A stretch of DNA of 9,552 nt from positions 1-9,552 of the forward strand of contig CAKQEE010000035.1 in NCBI GenBank assembly GCA_934230055.1, in the 5' to 3' direction. The position numbers and the translations under genes are program-made. Positions 1-6,200 of the stretch are shown here, one piece after another; the first letter of the stretch is position 1, and each line of letters opens with the position of its first letter. The DNA comes from an uncultured Clostridia bacterium (lineage in GTDB: Bacteria > Bacillota > Clostridia > Christensenellales > Borkfalkiaceae). The notes below the pieces were generated by a model. That model saw only the letters and a program-made list of their open reading frames with translations. It made no database searches and was not told where the DNA came from.

Positions 1-13
1 CATAATAAACGGT

Positions 14-697
14 ATGATAGTAACCTTTATAAGAACGCTTATAATTTTTATAACGCTCGTAATAGTTATGCGGCTTATGGGAAAAAGGCAAATAGGCGAA
101 ATGCAGCCTTTTGAATTTATCGTAACCCTTATAATCGCAGACCTCGCCTGCGTACCCATGGCGGACGTTTCCATTCCGCTGACTTACGGAATAGTTGCGA
201 TTTTAACGCTGTTTATTCTGCATCAGCTGCTTTCTTTTTTGGAACAACGCGGCGATTTTTTGAAGAAAATCATATCGGGAAAGCCGAGTCTCGTTATAAC
301 CAAAGACGGGGTGGATATAAAGGAGCTTAAAAAGAACAATATGGGCGTAGACGACCTTATAGAATCCATGCGCAACGCGGGGTATTTTTCTTTCGACGAG
401 CTTTCGTACGCCGTTTTCGAGTCTAACGGACAGCTTTCCGCATTTGAAAATTCCGAAACCGAAAAAAGCTCTTCCCTGCCCGTTCTTATCGTGAACGAAG
501 GCAAAACCGTAAACCGCAACCTTTCCGTAATCGGCGCGAAAGAAGAGGAATTGTCGAGCTTTCTTGCCGCCCGCGGAGACAAACTGCGCAACGTGGAAAT
601 TCTTACGGTAGACGGCGCCGGCAGGTGCTACTTAAAAAGCAAAAACAGGCGATACGAGATAACGAAATATCCGTTGCCGAAGGGGGTTTCGTGGTAA
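14..697 (+). CDS. DUF421 (YetF-like) membrane protein
   Basis: Seen: a 227-residue protein with about three N-terminal membrane segments (residues ~5-19, 33-50, 56-76), the conserved stretch RLMGKRQIGEMQPFEF at 20-35 and a soluble C-terminal domain from ~80 on with GKPSLVITKDG at 89-99 and a GYFSFDELSYAVFE segment at 123-136. This is the classic layout of the DUF421/YetF family. Known: family members are inner-membrane proteins of Gram-positive bacteria of unclear biochemical role. A DUF421 domain also occurs in the spore membrane protein 2Duf of some Bacillus strains. The ATG at 14 gives a family-like N-terminus (MIVTFIRT), but only 13 bases precede it, no ribosome binding site is visible and the frame stays open to the left edge, so a slightly earlier start is possible. 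Its stop overlaps the start of the next gene, implying one operon. Function not assigned. Confidence 0.9.
   Translation: MIVTFIRTLIIFITLVIVMRLMGKRQIGEMQPFEFIVTLIIADLACVPMADVSIPLTYGIVAILTLFILHQLLSFLEQRGDFLKKIISGKPSLVITKDGVDIKELKKNNMGVDDLIESMRNAGYFSFDELSYAVFESNGQLSAFENSETEKSSSLPVLIVNEGKTVNRNLSVIGAKEEELSSFLAARGDKLRNVEILTVDGAGRCYLKSKNRRYEITKYPLPKGVSW
681..686 (+). promoter_or_regulatory. RBS deciding GTG start of DUF4363 gene
   Basis: AGGGGG with a 4-base spacer to GTG at 691. It lies within the 3' end of the DUF421 gene and supports 691 rather than 625 as the start. Confidence 0.7.
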
Positions 698-1068
698 AAT
701 CGATAATTTCTATGATAATAGTGGCGGTGCTTTTAACCGTCGGAGCGATTTTCGAGGCGGACTTCGTGCATAGGCAGTTTAACGAATTCGACGAGGTTTT
801 GTGCGTTTTATACGAAAAAGTAAACGACGAGGTCGCCACCGAAAACGACGTTTACGCCGTGCAGAAAAACTGGCTGGACAAAAAGAAATATCTGCACGTT
901 TTTATTCCGCACAACGAAATTAAAGAGATAGATTTGTGGCTTGCGGAATCGGTTAAGCTCGTGCGGGATAAAGAGTGGCACGACGCGGTTTCTAAAATAG
1001 AAGTGCTTAAAGAGCTTTCCGAACAAATACCTAAAACGTTTTCGGTGACGTGGGAAAACATCTTTTAA
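691..1068 (+). CDS. DUF4363 family protein, GTG start
   Basis: Seen: 125 residues from a GTG at 691, preceded by AGGGGG at 681-686. The start sits inside the last codons of the DUF421 gene (7-base overlap), so translation is probably coupled. An earlier in-frame ATG at 625 would add 22 charged residues in front of the membrane segment and overlap the DUF421 gene by 73 bases, so I prefer the GTG. The product has one N-terminal membrane helix (residues ~5-21), then a helical extracytoplasmic or cytoplasmic domain of ~100 residues with the segment LHVFIPHNEIKEIDLWLAE, as in DUF4363 proteins. Known: DUF4363 genes in Clostridia often directly follow DUF421 genes. Inferred: the two products work together in the membrane. 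No enzymatic motif is visible. The gene ends 22 bases before the stop of a convergent gene, with no terminator hairpin seen between them. Confidence 0.82.
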   Translation: MVKSIISMIIVAVLLTVGAIFEADFVHRQFNEFDEVLCVLYEKVNDEVATENDVYAVQKNWLDKKKYLHVFIPHNEIKEIDLWLAESVKLVRDKEWHDAVSKIEVLKELSEQIPKTFSVTWENIF

Positions 1069-1090
1069 GTCCCGATACGATTTGCCGCCG

Positions 1091-1648
1091 TTACAGCTCG
1101 CCGCCGTTCGGGTCGAACGCGGTTAATTTCTCTAATAAACGGGCGGTGTTTTCCACGCTTTCTTTCATTCCCCCGTCTATCCAGAGTTGTAAAAGGCGCA
1201 AGCAGCCGTAAGAGGCGTATTCGTAAAAAATCTCCGCATACCGCGCGTTCTCTTGCGATATAACGCCCGCGTTTACGCGCATAAAAAATTCTTTGCCGTA
1301 CGACAACAATTTATCTACGAAAGTCCTGTCGCTGTTTTTACCGATAAGCACTATACACATATCGGAATTGTTTTTAACGAACTCCAACAAAGCTTCGTAA
1401 AAGCTGATTTCGTGAGTACGGGTAAACTGCGCCAAAGTTTTTTCGAGTTCGGAAAACATCTCGTTTTCCACACTTTCCAAAAGCGCGTACATATCCTGAT
1501 AGTGGGAATAAAACGTGCCTCTGTTCACTTCCGCCTTTTCGCACAATTCACGGACGGTAATGGACTGAACGGGTTTTTCTTTGAGCAGCGACACGAACGC
1601 GCTCCTGAACATTTGCCGCGTAAGTTTCTTTCTGTAATCGTTTTTCAT
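1091..1648 (-). CDS. TetR/AcrR family transcriptional regulator
   Basis: Seen: 185 residues. The N-terminal helix-turn-helix at ~28-55 contains SITVRELCEKAEVNRGTFYSHY, ending in the TFYxHY signature that TetR proteins use at the end of the recognition helix. The C-terminal half carries a conserved FYEYASYGCLRLLQLWIDGG-like segment typical of the TetR_C_8/33 ligand domains of Firmicutes regulators (DhaS-like group). Length is normal for the family. The start is well supported by AGGAGGG (complement of 1654-1660) five bases upstream. The gene is divergent from the SDR gene at 1882, and the 233-bp gap holds an inverted repeat and promoters for both directions, so the regulator most likely controls the SDR and itself. 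The ligand is not predictable from the sequence. The 3' end nearly meets the convergent DUF4363 gene. Confidence 0.9.
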   Translation of the reverse strand: MKNDYRKKLTRQMFRSAFVSLLKEKPVQSITVRELCEKAEVNRGTFYSHYQDMYALLESVENEMFSELEKTLAQFTRTHEISFYEALLEFVKNNSDMCIVLIGKNSDRTFVDKLLSYGKEFFMRVNAGVISQENARYAEIFYEYASYGCLRLLQLWIDGGMKESVENTARLLEKLTAFDPNGGEL

Positions 1649-1700
1649 AATCGCCCTCCTGTTTCGGTCAAATCCTGCTAAAAATGTTCGTTATTCTGTA

Positions 1701-1729
1701 ATTATACGTTTTTAGTCGTTTTTCGTGTA
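1701..1729 (-). promoter_or_regulatory. Possible promoter of first TetR gene
   Basis: On the minus strand a perfect TATAAT lies at 1706-1701. The -35 position 17 bases upstream is poor (TACACG, complement of 1724-1729). It gives a leader of about 45 bases to the TetR start at 1648. Position and -10 are good; the -35 match is weak, so this is tentative. Confidence 0.4.
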
Positions 1730-1740
1730 CATTATCCGTT

Positions 1741-1771
1741 TTTCGGTCGATTACGTTTATATCGACCGAAA
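1741..1771. promoter_or_regulatory. Perfect 11-bp inverted repeat, candidate TetR operator
   Basis: Arms TTTCGGTCGAT (1741-1751) and ATCGACCGAAA (1761-1771) are exact reverse complements separated by 9 bases. The element lies between the divergent TetR and SDR genes and ends 7 bases before the -35 box of the SDR promoter. TetR dimers bind inverted repeats in such gaps, so it is the best operator candidate. It is a candidate only: it flanks rather than overlaps the core promoter. Confidence 0.6.
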
Positions 1772-1778
1772 TTGACTA

Positions 1779-1807
1779 TTGACAAATCTTTGTGCTAATA
1801 GTATACT
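1779..1807 (+). promoter_or_regulatory. Near-consensus sigma-A promoter of SDR gene
   Basis: TTGACA (1779-1784), a 17-base spacer and TATACT (1802-1807). Transcription would begin near 1814, giving a leader of about 68 bases. The SDR start codon at 1882 is preceded by GAAGG at 1867-1871. Confidence 0.85.
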
Positions 1808-1881
1808 ACAGCTGAAAAGAGAAAGCAATACGGAGAGTGAAATTTATATGGCAAAATCTTAAGAAAGAAGGTAGATAAAAG

Positions 1882-2928
1882 ATGAAAAAAGTACTCTGCG
1901 TAACCGGCGCAACCGGACATCTTGGCAACAACATAGTTAAACGACTTGTTTCTCTCGGCGAAAAAGTTCGCGCGCTGGTAATGCGGGGCGACGACGAGTT
2001 TATGCTCGAAGGCGCGGAAATACGTTACGGAAACATTCTCGAAAAAGCGTCGCTCGATTCCTTTTTCGCACACGAAAAGGACGAAGAGCTTTACGTAATA
2101 CACGCGGCGGGAAAGGTAAGTATCCTTTCCGAACCGGACGCGACCGTTAACGAAATCAACGTTACGGGTACGAAAAACACGGTAGACGCCGCAAGGCGCG
2201 CCGGCGTAAAAAGTTTTGTATACGTAAGCTCGGTGCACGCCGCACAATGCAAAAAGGGTTTGAACACCGAAAAAGACCTCGTGTTCGATCCGAGCCTTGT
2301 GAAAGGCGCGTACGCGACGAGTAAAGCGCTCGCTACCGAATACGTTTTACAGGCGGCGAGCGAAGGATTCAACGCCTGCGTGATAGTTCCGAGCGGAATT
2401 ATAGGCGTAGGAGATTATAAAAACAACCACCTGATGGGACTTTTAAGAAAATTTATTCACGGCAAGCTCCCCGTGGCGGTTAAAGGCGAGTACGATTTCG
2501 TGGACGTGAAAGACGTCGCCTTTGCAGCAATATCCGCGGCTGAGAAAGGTAGGAGGGGCGAATGCTATCTCGTTACAGGCGGCACGCACGACGTTAAAAC
2601 GTTGCTTAATCTGACCGCAGAAGCCCTGAGGCTGAAAAAACTGCGCGTATATTTGTCGATAGGCTTCGTTCGTCCGATTGCTGCGCTTTGCGAGCGACGT
2701 TATCGCAAAAAAAAGCAAACGCCTCTCTTTACCGCTCAATCTTTAGAAATCTTAAAAAGCGGACAACGGTTCGACTCGCACAAGGCGCAAACGGAACTGT
2801 CGTTTCGCCCGACAGAGTTTGAGAAAACCGTTAGAGAAGCGGCGTTATGGTTGGCGGAAAACGATCCGCCGCCCGTACGACGTGGGTCGTACGGAAGAAG
2901 GGGTAAAAAAATTTGCATGACGCCGTAA
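1882..2928 (+). CDS. Extended SDR: NAD(P)-dependent epimerase/dehydratase-like oxidoreductase
   Basis: Seen: 348 residues with a Rossmann fold. The glycine-rich nucleotide site TGATGHLG is at 8-15, the HAAG segment at 74-77, the active-site serines in YVSS at 114-117, and the YxxxK catalytic pair Y144 and K148 (YATSK). A conserved FVDVKDVA follows at 206-213. This fits the extended SDR group that includes dihydroflavonol-4-reductase-like enzymes and sugar epimerases, acting in the cytosol. The substrate cannot be named. After the last family-like helix (ends ~327, WLAEND) the protein has an unusual 20-residue tail rich in proline, glycine and arginine, encoded partly by a DNA hairpin at 2873-2894. 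The gene is alone on its transcript: strong promoter upstream, terminator downstream, and a divergent TetR regulator that probably controls it. A TetR plus SDR pair suggests response to, and reduction of, a small organic compound (inference). Confidence 0.88.
   Translation: MKKVLCVTGATGHLGNNIVKRLVSLGEKVRALVMRGDDEFMLEGAEIRYGNILEKASLDSFFAHEKDEELYVIHAAGKVSILSEPDATVNEINVTGTKNTVDAARRAGVKSFVYVSSVHAAQCKKGLNTEKDLVFDPSLVKGAYATSKALATEYVLQAASEGFNACVIVPSGIIGVGDYKNNHLMGLLRKFIHGKLPVAVKGEYDFVDVKDVAFAAISAAEKGRRGECYLVTGGTHDVKTLLNLTAEALRLKKLRVYLSIGFVRPIAALCERRYRKKKQTPLFTAQSLEILKSGQRFDSHKAQTELSFRPTEFEKTVREAALWLAENDPPPVRRGSYGRRGKKICMTP
2873..2894. repeat. 9-bp perfect hairpin inside the SDR 3' end
   Basis: CCGTACGAC (2873-2881) and GTCGTACGG (2886-2894) are exact reverse complements around a 4-base loop. 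It lies within the codons of the atypical C-terminal tail of the SDR. No T-tract follows directly, so it is not a normal terminator. Confidence 0.6.
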
Positions 2929-2930
2929 AC

Positions 2931-2966
2931 AAAACGGCGGGGTTATAAAGACTCCGCCGTTTTTTT
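2931..2966. terminator. Rho-independent terminator, probably bidirectional
   Basis: Stem AAAACGGCGG (2931-2940) with CCGCCGTTTT (2954-2963), extended inwards by a G-U and a G-C pair, followed by a T run to 2966. It begins two bases after the SDR stop. On the minus strand the stem is followed by TTTTGTTT, so it can also end the ABC permease transcript, whose stop is at 3045. Confidence 0.88.
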
Positions 2967-3044
2967 GTCGTTTTTTTGTTTTTTGTTTGGTGTTATTCCG
3001 CTGCCCTCGCGCAAGGGAATGCGATTATTCGTCCTGCTATCCCG

Positions 3045-3959
3045 TCAGCTTCTTTTTTTCCTTAAAACGTTTATCAGCACGAACACGCCTATTAAAAGCA
3101 GCACCGAACCGACAAGTACACCGTAGGCAGCCGCTTCCGAAACCTTTGCGCCGAAAAAGTACAGATTACAATCGACGGAATCTTTTATTCCTTCAATCGC
3201 CTCCGCGGGGAAATTTTGCGCGCTCATCTCTCTGAAAACACCCGCAAGCGCGTGATTTCTTATTATCGAAGTACCGTAAGTTCCGGGTAAAAAACCCATA
3301 ACGTTGCGAAGCCCTTCGCCGAACTGCGAAACGGGCATATACGCTCCGCAAACAAAACCGTATCCCGCGGACACGATGGTTCCTATTGCGGAAGCCTGCG
3401 CGCTCGTAGATAAAAAAGCGTTTATCACGGAAGAAAACGCAACCCCGAACGACGTCAGTAAAAATACGTCGAAAACGATCAGAACGACGTCTGCAAAAGA
3501 CAGATACCAACCCGTAAACGCAAGGTAAATCAGCCCGACCGCCGTGGTAACGTATGAAATTATCAAAGTAGAAAGCAGCGAAGCGAAAAAATACGATATC
3601 GCAAGCGAAGATTTTTTTACGGGCGAAGTTAAAAGGTCTTTTCTCGCGCCCGTCGCCTTGTCGGAAATCATAGTAAGGTTAGAGCAGAACGCCACCGTCA
3701 CGCAACACACCGCAAGAAGAGAGGAAACGAGTTGTCCGCCTACCGTACCGTTCACTATTCCTTCTAAATTATTCACGACGAAGCCGCCCGAAAGCGCGCC
3801 TTGTATCGCGCCGTTAAAGCTGTCTTTATAAACTTTTGCAAGAAAAGTCGCGTATAAAACGAGCAGTATCACGGGGGTTATCAGCGAAGGAAAAAACGCG
3901 CCCTTATCTTTAAAAAACAGTTTTACGTTTCTTCTGATAAGCGAAAAAGTGGTTTTCAT
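3045..3959 (-). CDS. ABC-2 type transporter permease
   Basis: Seen: 304 residues with about six membrane segments (residues ~22-41, 76-97, 118-148, 153-180, 187-208, 277-299), a cytoplasmic N-terminus (RRNVKLFFKDKGAFFPSLITP) and a larger extracytoplasmic loop between the first two helices. The loop after segment 2 with ATGARKDLLTSPV, and GAYMPVSQFGEGLRNVMGFLPGTY at ~205-228, are typical of ABC-2 (DrrB-like) permeases. The start is the ATG at 3959, with GGGAGGT (complement of 3967-3973) seven bases upstream; a start 13 codons earlier lacks this site and would overlap the ATPase gene. The ATPase stop lies one base before this ATG, so the two are translationally coupled. Known: such pairs export lipids, polyketides, peptides or drugs. 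The substrate is unknown; a divergent TetR gene suggests toxic-compound export (inference). Confidence 0.9.
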   Translation of the reverse strand: MKTTFSLIRRNVKLFFKDKGAFFPSLITPVILLVLYATFLAKVYKDSFNGAIQGALSGGFVVNNLEGIVNGTVGGQLVSSLLAVCCVTVAFCSNLTMISDKATGARKDLLTSPVKKSSLAISYFFASLLSTLIISYVTTAVGLIYLAFTGWYLSFADVVLIVFDVFLLTSFGVAFSSVINAFLSTSAQASAIGTIVSAGYGFVCGAYMPVSQFGEGLRNVMGFLPGTYGTSIIRNHALAGVFREMSAQNFPAEAIEGIKDSVDCNLYFFGAKVSEAAAYGVLVGSVLLLIGVFVLINVLRKKRS

Positions 3960-3960
3960 A

Positions 3961-4869
3961 TCAGTTACCTCCCGCAAGTTTTTTGCCCGTAGCGGCAAGG
4001 AAAACGTCGTCCATCTTGCCTTTGACTATCTCGAAATCGATAAAAACTTCGGGATAAGAAATAATAAGGTTTTTCGCTTCCTCGGTAGAATCAACCGAAA
4101 TTCTTATCGCACCCTGAATTTTTTCGTAAGCTTTGCCAAGTTTTTTTGCCGCGGCCTCGTCTGCGCCGTAAAGCGTTATGTAATCCCCCGCGTACTTGTT
4201 TTTAAGCGCAAGCGGCGTGCCTTCCGCAACTATCTTTCCGCCGTCTATAATCACAACGTAGTCGGCGTCGGCGGTTTCTTCCATATAGTGCGTGGTCAAA
4301 AACACCGTCATTTTTTCCTCTTTTCGCAAATTTTCTATTACTTCCCACAATTTTTTTCTCGTCTGCGGATCGAGCCCCGTGGTAGGCTCGTCTAAAATAA
4401 GCACGGACGGCCTATGCAAAAGCGCGCGAGCCACGTCTATTCTTCTGCGTTGCCCGCCCGAAAGATTTTTAAGAGTTCTGCTTAAAAGATTTTTGAAATC
4501 CAACAGATTTGCAAGTTCTGTTACGCGAGCTTCCGCTTCCGCGCCGAAAATCCCGTACAAACTCGCGCGGGACAAAAGATTATCTTTAACGCTCAACGCG
4601 CCGTCCAGCACGGAACTTTGAAAAACCACCCCTATTTCGCGGGTGATTGCGGAAAGTTCCTCGTCGGCGTTTTTTCCGCAAATCATAACTTTGCCCGAAT
4701 CTTTTTCAAGCGTGCCGCACATTATCGAAATTGTTGTGGATTTGCCGGCGCCGTTCACGCCGAGAAAAGCGAACATCTCTCCTTTATCGACGTGAAAGGA
4801 CAAATCGGATACGGCTTTCACCTCTCCGAACGCCTTGTTAAGTCCCTCTATTTCTATAATTCTCTCCAT
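3961..4869 (-). CDS. ABC transporter ATP-binding protein (DrrA-like)
   Basis: Seen: a 302-residue ATPase with all motifs intact: Walker A GVNGAGKST at 37-45, Q-loop Q84, signature LSGGQ at 136-140, Walker B VLILDE at 156-161, D-loop GLD at 165-167 and H-loop H194. About 85 residues after the ATPase core form the extra C-terminal domain common in DrrA/CcmA-type exporters. It powers the permease encoded directly downstream, forming a membrane exporter with two ATPase and two permease subunits. The start at 4869 (MERIIEIEGL) is chosen because AAGGA (complement of 4876-4880) sits six bases upstream and because family proteins begin here; an upstream in-frame ATG at 4923 adds 18 non-family residues. 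It is transcribed from a minus-strand promoter at 4939-4967, divergent from the TetR gene at 5138. Confidence 0.93.
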   Translation of the reverse strand: MERIIEIEGLNKAFGEVKAVSDLSFHVDKGEMFAFLGVNGAGKSTTISIMCGTLEKDSGKVMICGKNADEELSAITREIGVVFQSSVLDGALSVKDNLLSRASLYGIFGAEAEARVTELANLLDFKNLLSRTLKNLSGGQRRRIDVARALLHRPSVLILDEPTTGLDPQTRKKLWEVIENLRKEEKMTVFLTTHYMEETADADYVVIIDGGKIVAEGTPLALKNKYAGDYITLYGADEAAAKKLGKAYEKIQGAIRISVDSTEEAKNLIISYPEVFIDFEIVKGKMDDVFLAATGKKLAGGN

Positions 4870-4938
4870 AAAACGTCCTTTTTTTACCGAAGCAGGTCGC
4901 AAAAAACCTTGATTCGGACACATTACTATCTGCCTTTA

Positions 4939-4967
4939 AGTATATCGTTTTTTTCTTAATAAATCAA
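4939..4967 (-). promoter_or_regulatory. Promoter of the ABC exporter operon
   Basis: On the minus strand TTGATT (complement of 4962-4967), a 17-base spacer and TATACT (complement of 4939-4944). The leader to the ATPase start would be about 60 bases. The ATG at 4923 lies in that leader and has no good ribosome binding site. Confidence 0.7.
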
Positions 4968-4969
4968 TA

Positions 4970-5077
4970 ATAAGAAGGCATTTTTTTCGGCTAAAAGAAA
5001 AATTTTACCTGAAATTTGCCTTCGCTTTTCTCTTTTTTCTTTTAAACTTTTTATTGAGCGAATAGGGTTTTCTTTGC
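4970..5077. other. AT-rich divergent intergenic stretch
   Basis: This forms the middle of the gap between the ABC operon and the second TetR gene. It is T-rich on the plus strand. A 7-bp inverted pair GAAGGCA (4974-4980) and TGCCTTC (near 5018-5024) is present but widely spaced. No gene is seen. Confidence 0.4.
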
Positions 5078-5107
5078 TTGACACAAACGGTCGGTAAGTG
5101 ATAGAAT
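5078..5107 (+). promoter_or_regulatory. Promoter of second TetR gene
   Basis: TTGACA (5078-5083), an 18-base spacer and TAGAAT (5102-5107). The gene has AAGGAG at 5123-5128, nine bases before its ATG at 5138. Confidence 0.8.
5082..5100. promoter_or_regulatory. Imperfect dyad within TetR promoter, candidate operator
   Basis: A 19-base segment centred on T5091 with matching outer pairs, pattern CACnnACnnnnnGTnnGTG. It contains CGGTCGGT, overlaps the end of the -35 box and fills the spacer, the usual place for an autorepressing TetR protein to bind. Only five of nine pairs match. Confidence 0.4.
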
Positions 5108-5137
5108 GTTAAAAAAAGCTATAAGGAGCGTACGAAT

Positions 5138-5707
5138 ATGGGTTATCGCAAACTTGAAAATACCAAGAACAGAATAGAAGCCGCCGCGCTTGCAATCGGC
5201 GCGCAAGACGGTGTACAATGCATTTCCGCAAGGACGATTGCCGCCGCTTGCGATATTTCTACGCACACCATTTACAACAACTTTCCCTCTATGCAAGACC
5301 TTATAGACGTGATTGCTCAAAAGTTTGACAGAAAACACCTTAAAAACGTTATAAACCTTGTGGACGATGGCAAAACCTGGCAGGAAATTTTCGATATAAT
5401 GATAGATAAGCTTACGCGCGACAAGGCGGGTACGCTTTACTATATTTCATACACGGGATTGTACGGCTTCGACCCCACTATGCAAAACCCCCGCGCGGAA
5501 GAATTTTTGGAAGTTTCGAAAAAACTTTTCGATCCTAACGGCAAGCTTTCGGACGAGACTCTGCTTATTTTGTGGGACTACGTTACCAACACCGCATTTT
5601 ATTATTCCGATAAAATCATTCGTAAATATATAGACGATACCGAACAAACCCGCCGTCTTTGCTGCGATTTGATAATAAACGGCGTAAACAGCGTTACGAA
5701 CAAATAA
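5138..5707 (+). CDS. TetR/AcrR family transcriptional regulator
   Basis: Seen: 189 residues. The helix-turn-helix at ~28-50 contains ISARTIAAACDISTHTIYNNF, matching the TetR DNA-binding domain with the typical TIYxxF end of the recognition helix. The C-terminal ~130 residues are helical and not close to a ligand-binding subfamily that I can name. Length is normal. The start is fixed by AAGGAG nine bases upstream and a clear promoter. It is divergent from the ABC exporter operon, a common arrangement in which the regulator represses the exporter until a substrate binds; this is inferred from position only. A dyad in its own promoter suggests autoregulation. It is only distantly similar to the TetR protein at 1091-1648: the recognition helices differ (EVNRGTFYSHY against DISTHTIYNNF), so different operators are expected. 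Confidence 0.9.
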   Translation: MGYRKLENTKNRIEAAALAIGAQDGVQCISARTIAAACDISTHTIYNNFPSMQDLIDVIAQKFDRKHLKNVINLVDDGKTWQEIFDIMIDKLTRDKAGTLYYISYTGLYGFDPTMQNPRAEEFLEVSKKLFDPNGKLSDETLLILWDYVTNTAFYYSDKIIRKYIDDTEQTRRLCCDLIINGVNSVTNK

Positions 5708-5843
5708 TTTCGCGGCGCGTTCGCACACGCGTTCCGTGGCGGCAAATTTGTTGCCGTGTTCGTCGTCGGCGGATTTATTGCTCCTGCCGTATGCGGTTAC
5801 CGGCAAAGAATTATTTCGTCGTAAGAAAAGTAATACAAGTCAT

Positions 5844-5876
5844 AAAAAAGTCTCCGCGAGTAGCGGAGATTTTTTT
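5844..5876. terminator. Terminator downstream of second TetR gene
   Basis: Stem TCTCCGC (5851-5857) and GCGGAGA (5863-5869) with a 5-base loop, then T7. The A run before the stem (5844-5849) pairs with the T run, so it can work in both directions. It lies about 140 bases after the TetR stop. Confidence 0.87.
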
Positions 5877-5963
5877 CGTTATTCAAAACCTTTTCCCCTA
5901 TCCGTCGAACGCAGCCTCTCCGTCATTCTAAAATTTTCCCGCAAAGCCACACCCCCCTTCTCC

Positions 5964-6066
5964 GTCATTCTGAGCCGCGCCTCTTGCCCCTACTCCCGAA
6001 GAATCTCTTCTTAATCTTTTAAAGATTCTTCATAAGTCCGTCAAAGTTTACCCGTTTCAGAATGAC
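5964..6066. mobile_element. Palindromic MITE-like intergenic repeat, decayed
   Basis: Outer ends GTCATTCTGA (5964-5973) and TCAGAATGAC (6057-6066) are exact reverse complements. Inside them GAAGAATCT (5998-6006) and AGATTCTTC (6023-6031) form a second inverted pair, and the centre is a further palindrome (AATCTTT, T, AAAGATT at 6013-6027). Known to me from general experience: intergenic palindromes with GTCATTCTGAGCG ends and GAAGAATCT inside are scattered in many bacterial genomes. This copy has lost pairing between the outer and inner arms, so it is an old one. It has no coding capacity and no clear target duplication. Mobility is inferred. Confidence 0.65.
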
Positions 6067-6090
6067 AAAGAATAGCCATACGGCGCGCAA

Positions 6091-6122
6091 AACGCGCGGC
6101 GGAAATTTTTCCGCCGCGCGTT
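6091..6122. terminator. Long GC-rich hairpin, likely terminator of lipoprotein gene
   Basis: AACGCGCGGCGGAAA (6091-6105) and TTTCCGCCGCGCGTT (6108-6122) are exact reverse complements. It lies 79 bases after the lipoprotein stop. On the minus strand only four T follow (TTTTGCGC); on the plus strand an interrupted T run follows (CCTTTTTT). Strong stem, weak U-tract. Confidence 0.6.
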
Positions 6123-6200
6123 CCTTTTTTATTCCCGTTTGTCTTTTAACAAACAAAGATTTTCGCCTTATTAAATCCGCAATACTTTAATAAAAAACTC

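Larger units (their letters stand above)
5708..6200. other. Non-coding stretch between TetR and lipoprotein genes
   Basis: About 490 bases with no supportable gene. It holds a small hairpin (CGGCAA at 5740-5745 with TTGCCG at 5751-5756), a terminator at 5844-5876, a palindromic repeat element at 5964-6066 with an extra end copy near 5918-5930, and a GC-rich perfect hairpin at 6091-6122. Confidence 0.7.

Noticed and set aside
1253..1681. 142-codon open frame on + opposite the first TetR gene
   Set aside because: Its opposite strand encodes a clear TetR protein with a ribosome binding site. The plus-strand product has no family features.
1848..1862. Four-codon reading frame (ATG GCA AAA TCT TAA) in the SDR leader, with a GGAGA at 1832-1836
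   Set aside because: Such short frames arise by chance. There is no attenuator hairpin or codon pattern around it to suggest a leader peptide.
1795..2247. 150-codon open frame on - opposite the SDR gene
   Set aside because: It covers the promoter and Rossmann-fold region of the SDR on the other strand, and its product is Tyr/Phe/Arg-rich without any motif.
3004..3017. Small hairpin CCCT...AGGG downstream of the permease gene
   Set aside because: Short stem and no T-tract in either direction; the hairpin at 2931-2966 is a better terminator.
4870..4923. Upstream in-frame ATG (4923) of the ABC ATPase
   Set aside because: It adds 18 residues not typical of the family and lacks a ribosome binding site, whereas 4869 has one six bases upstream.
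5659..6014. Two open frames on + (90 and 92 codons) after the second TetR gene
   Set aside because: They run through a terminator and the palindromic repeat, have no ribosome binding sites, and give Arg/Ser-rich products with no motif.
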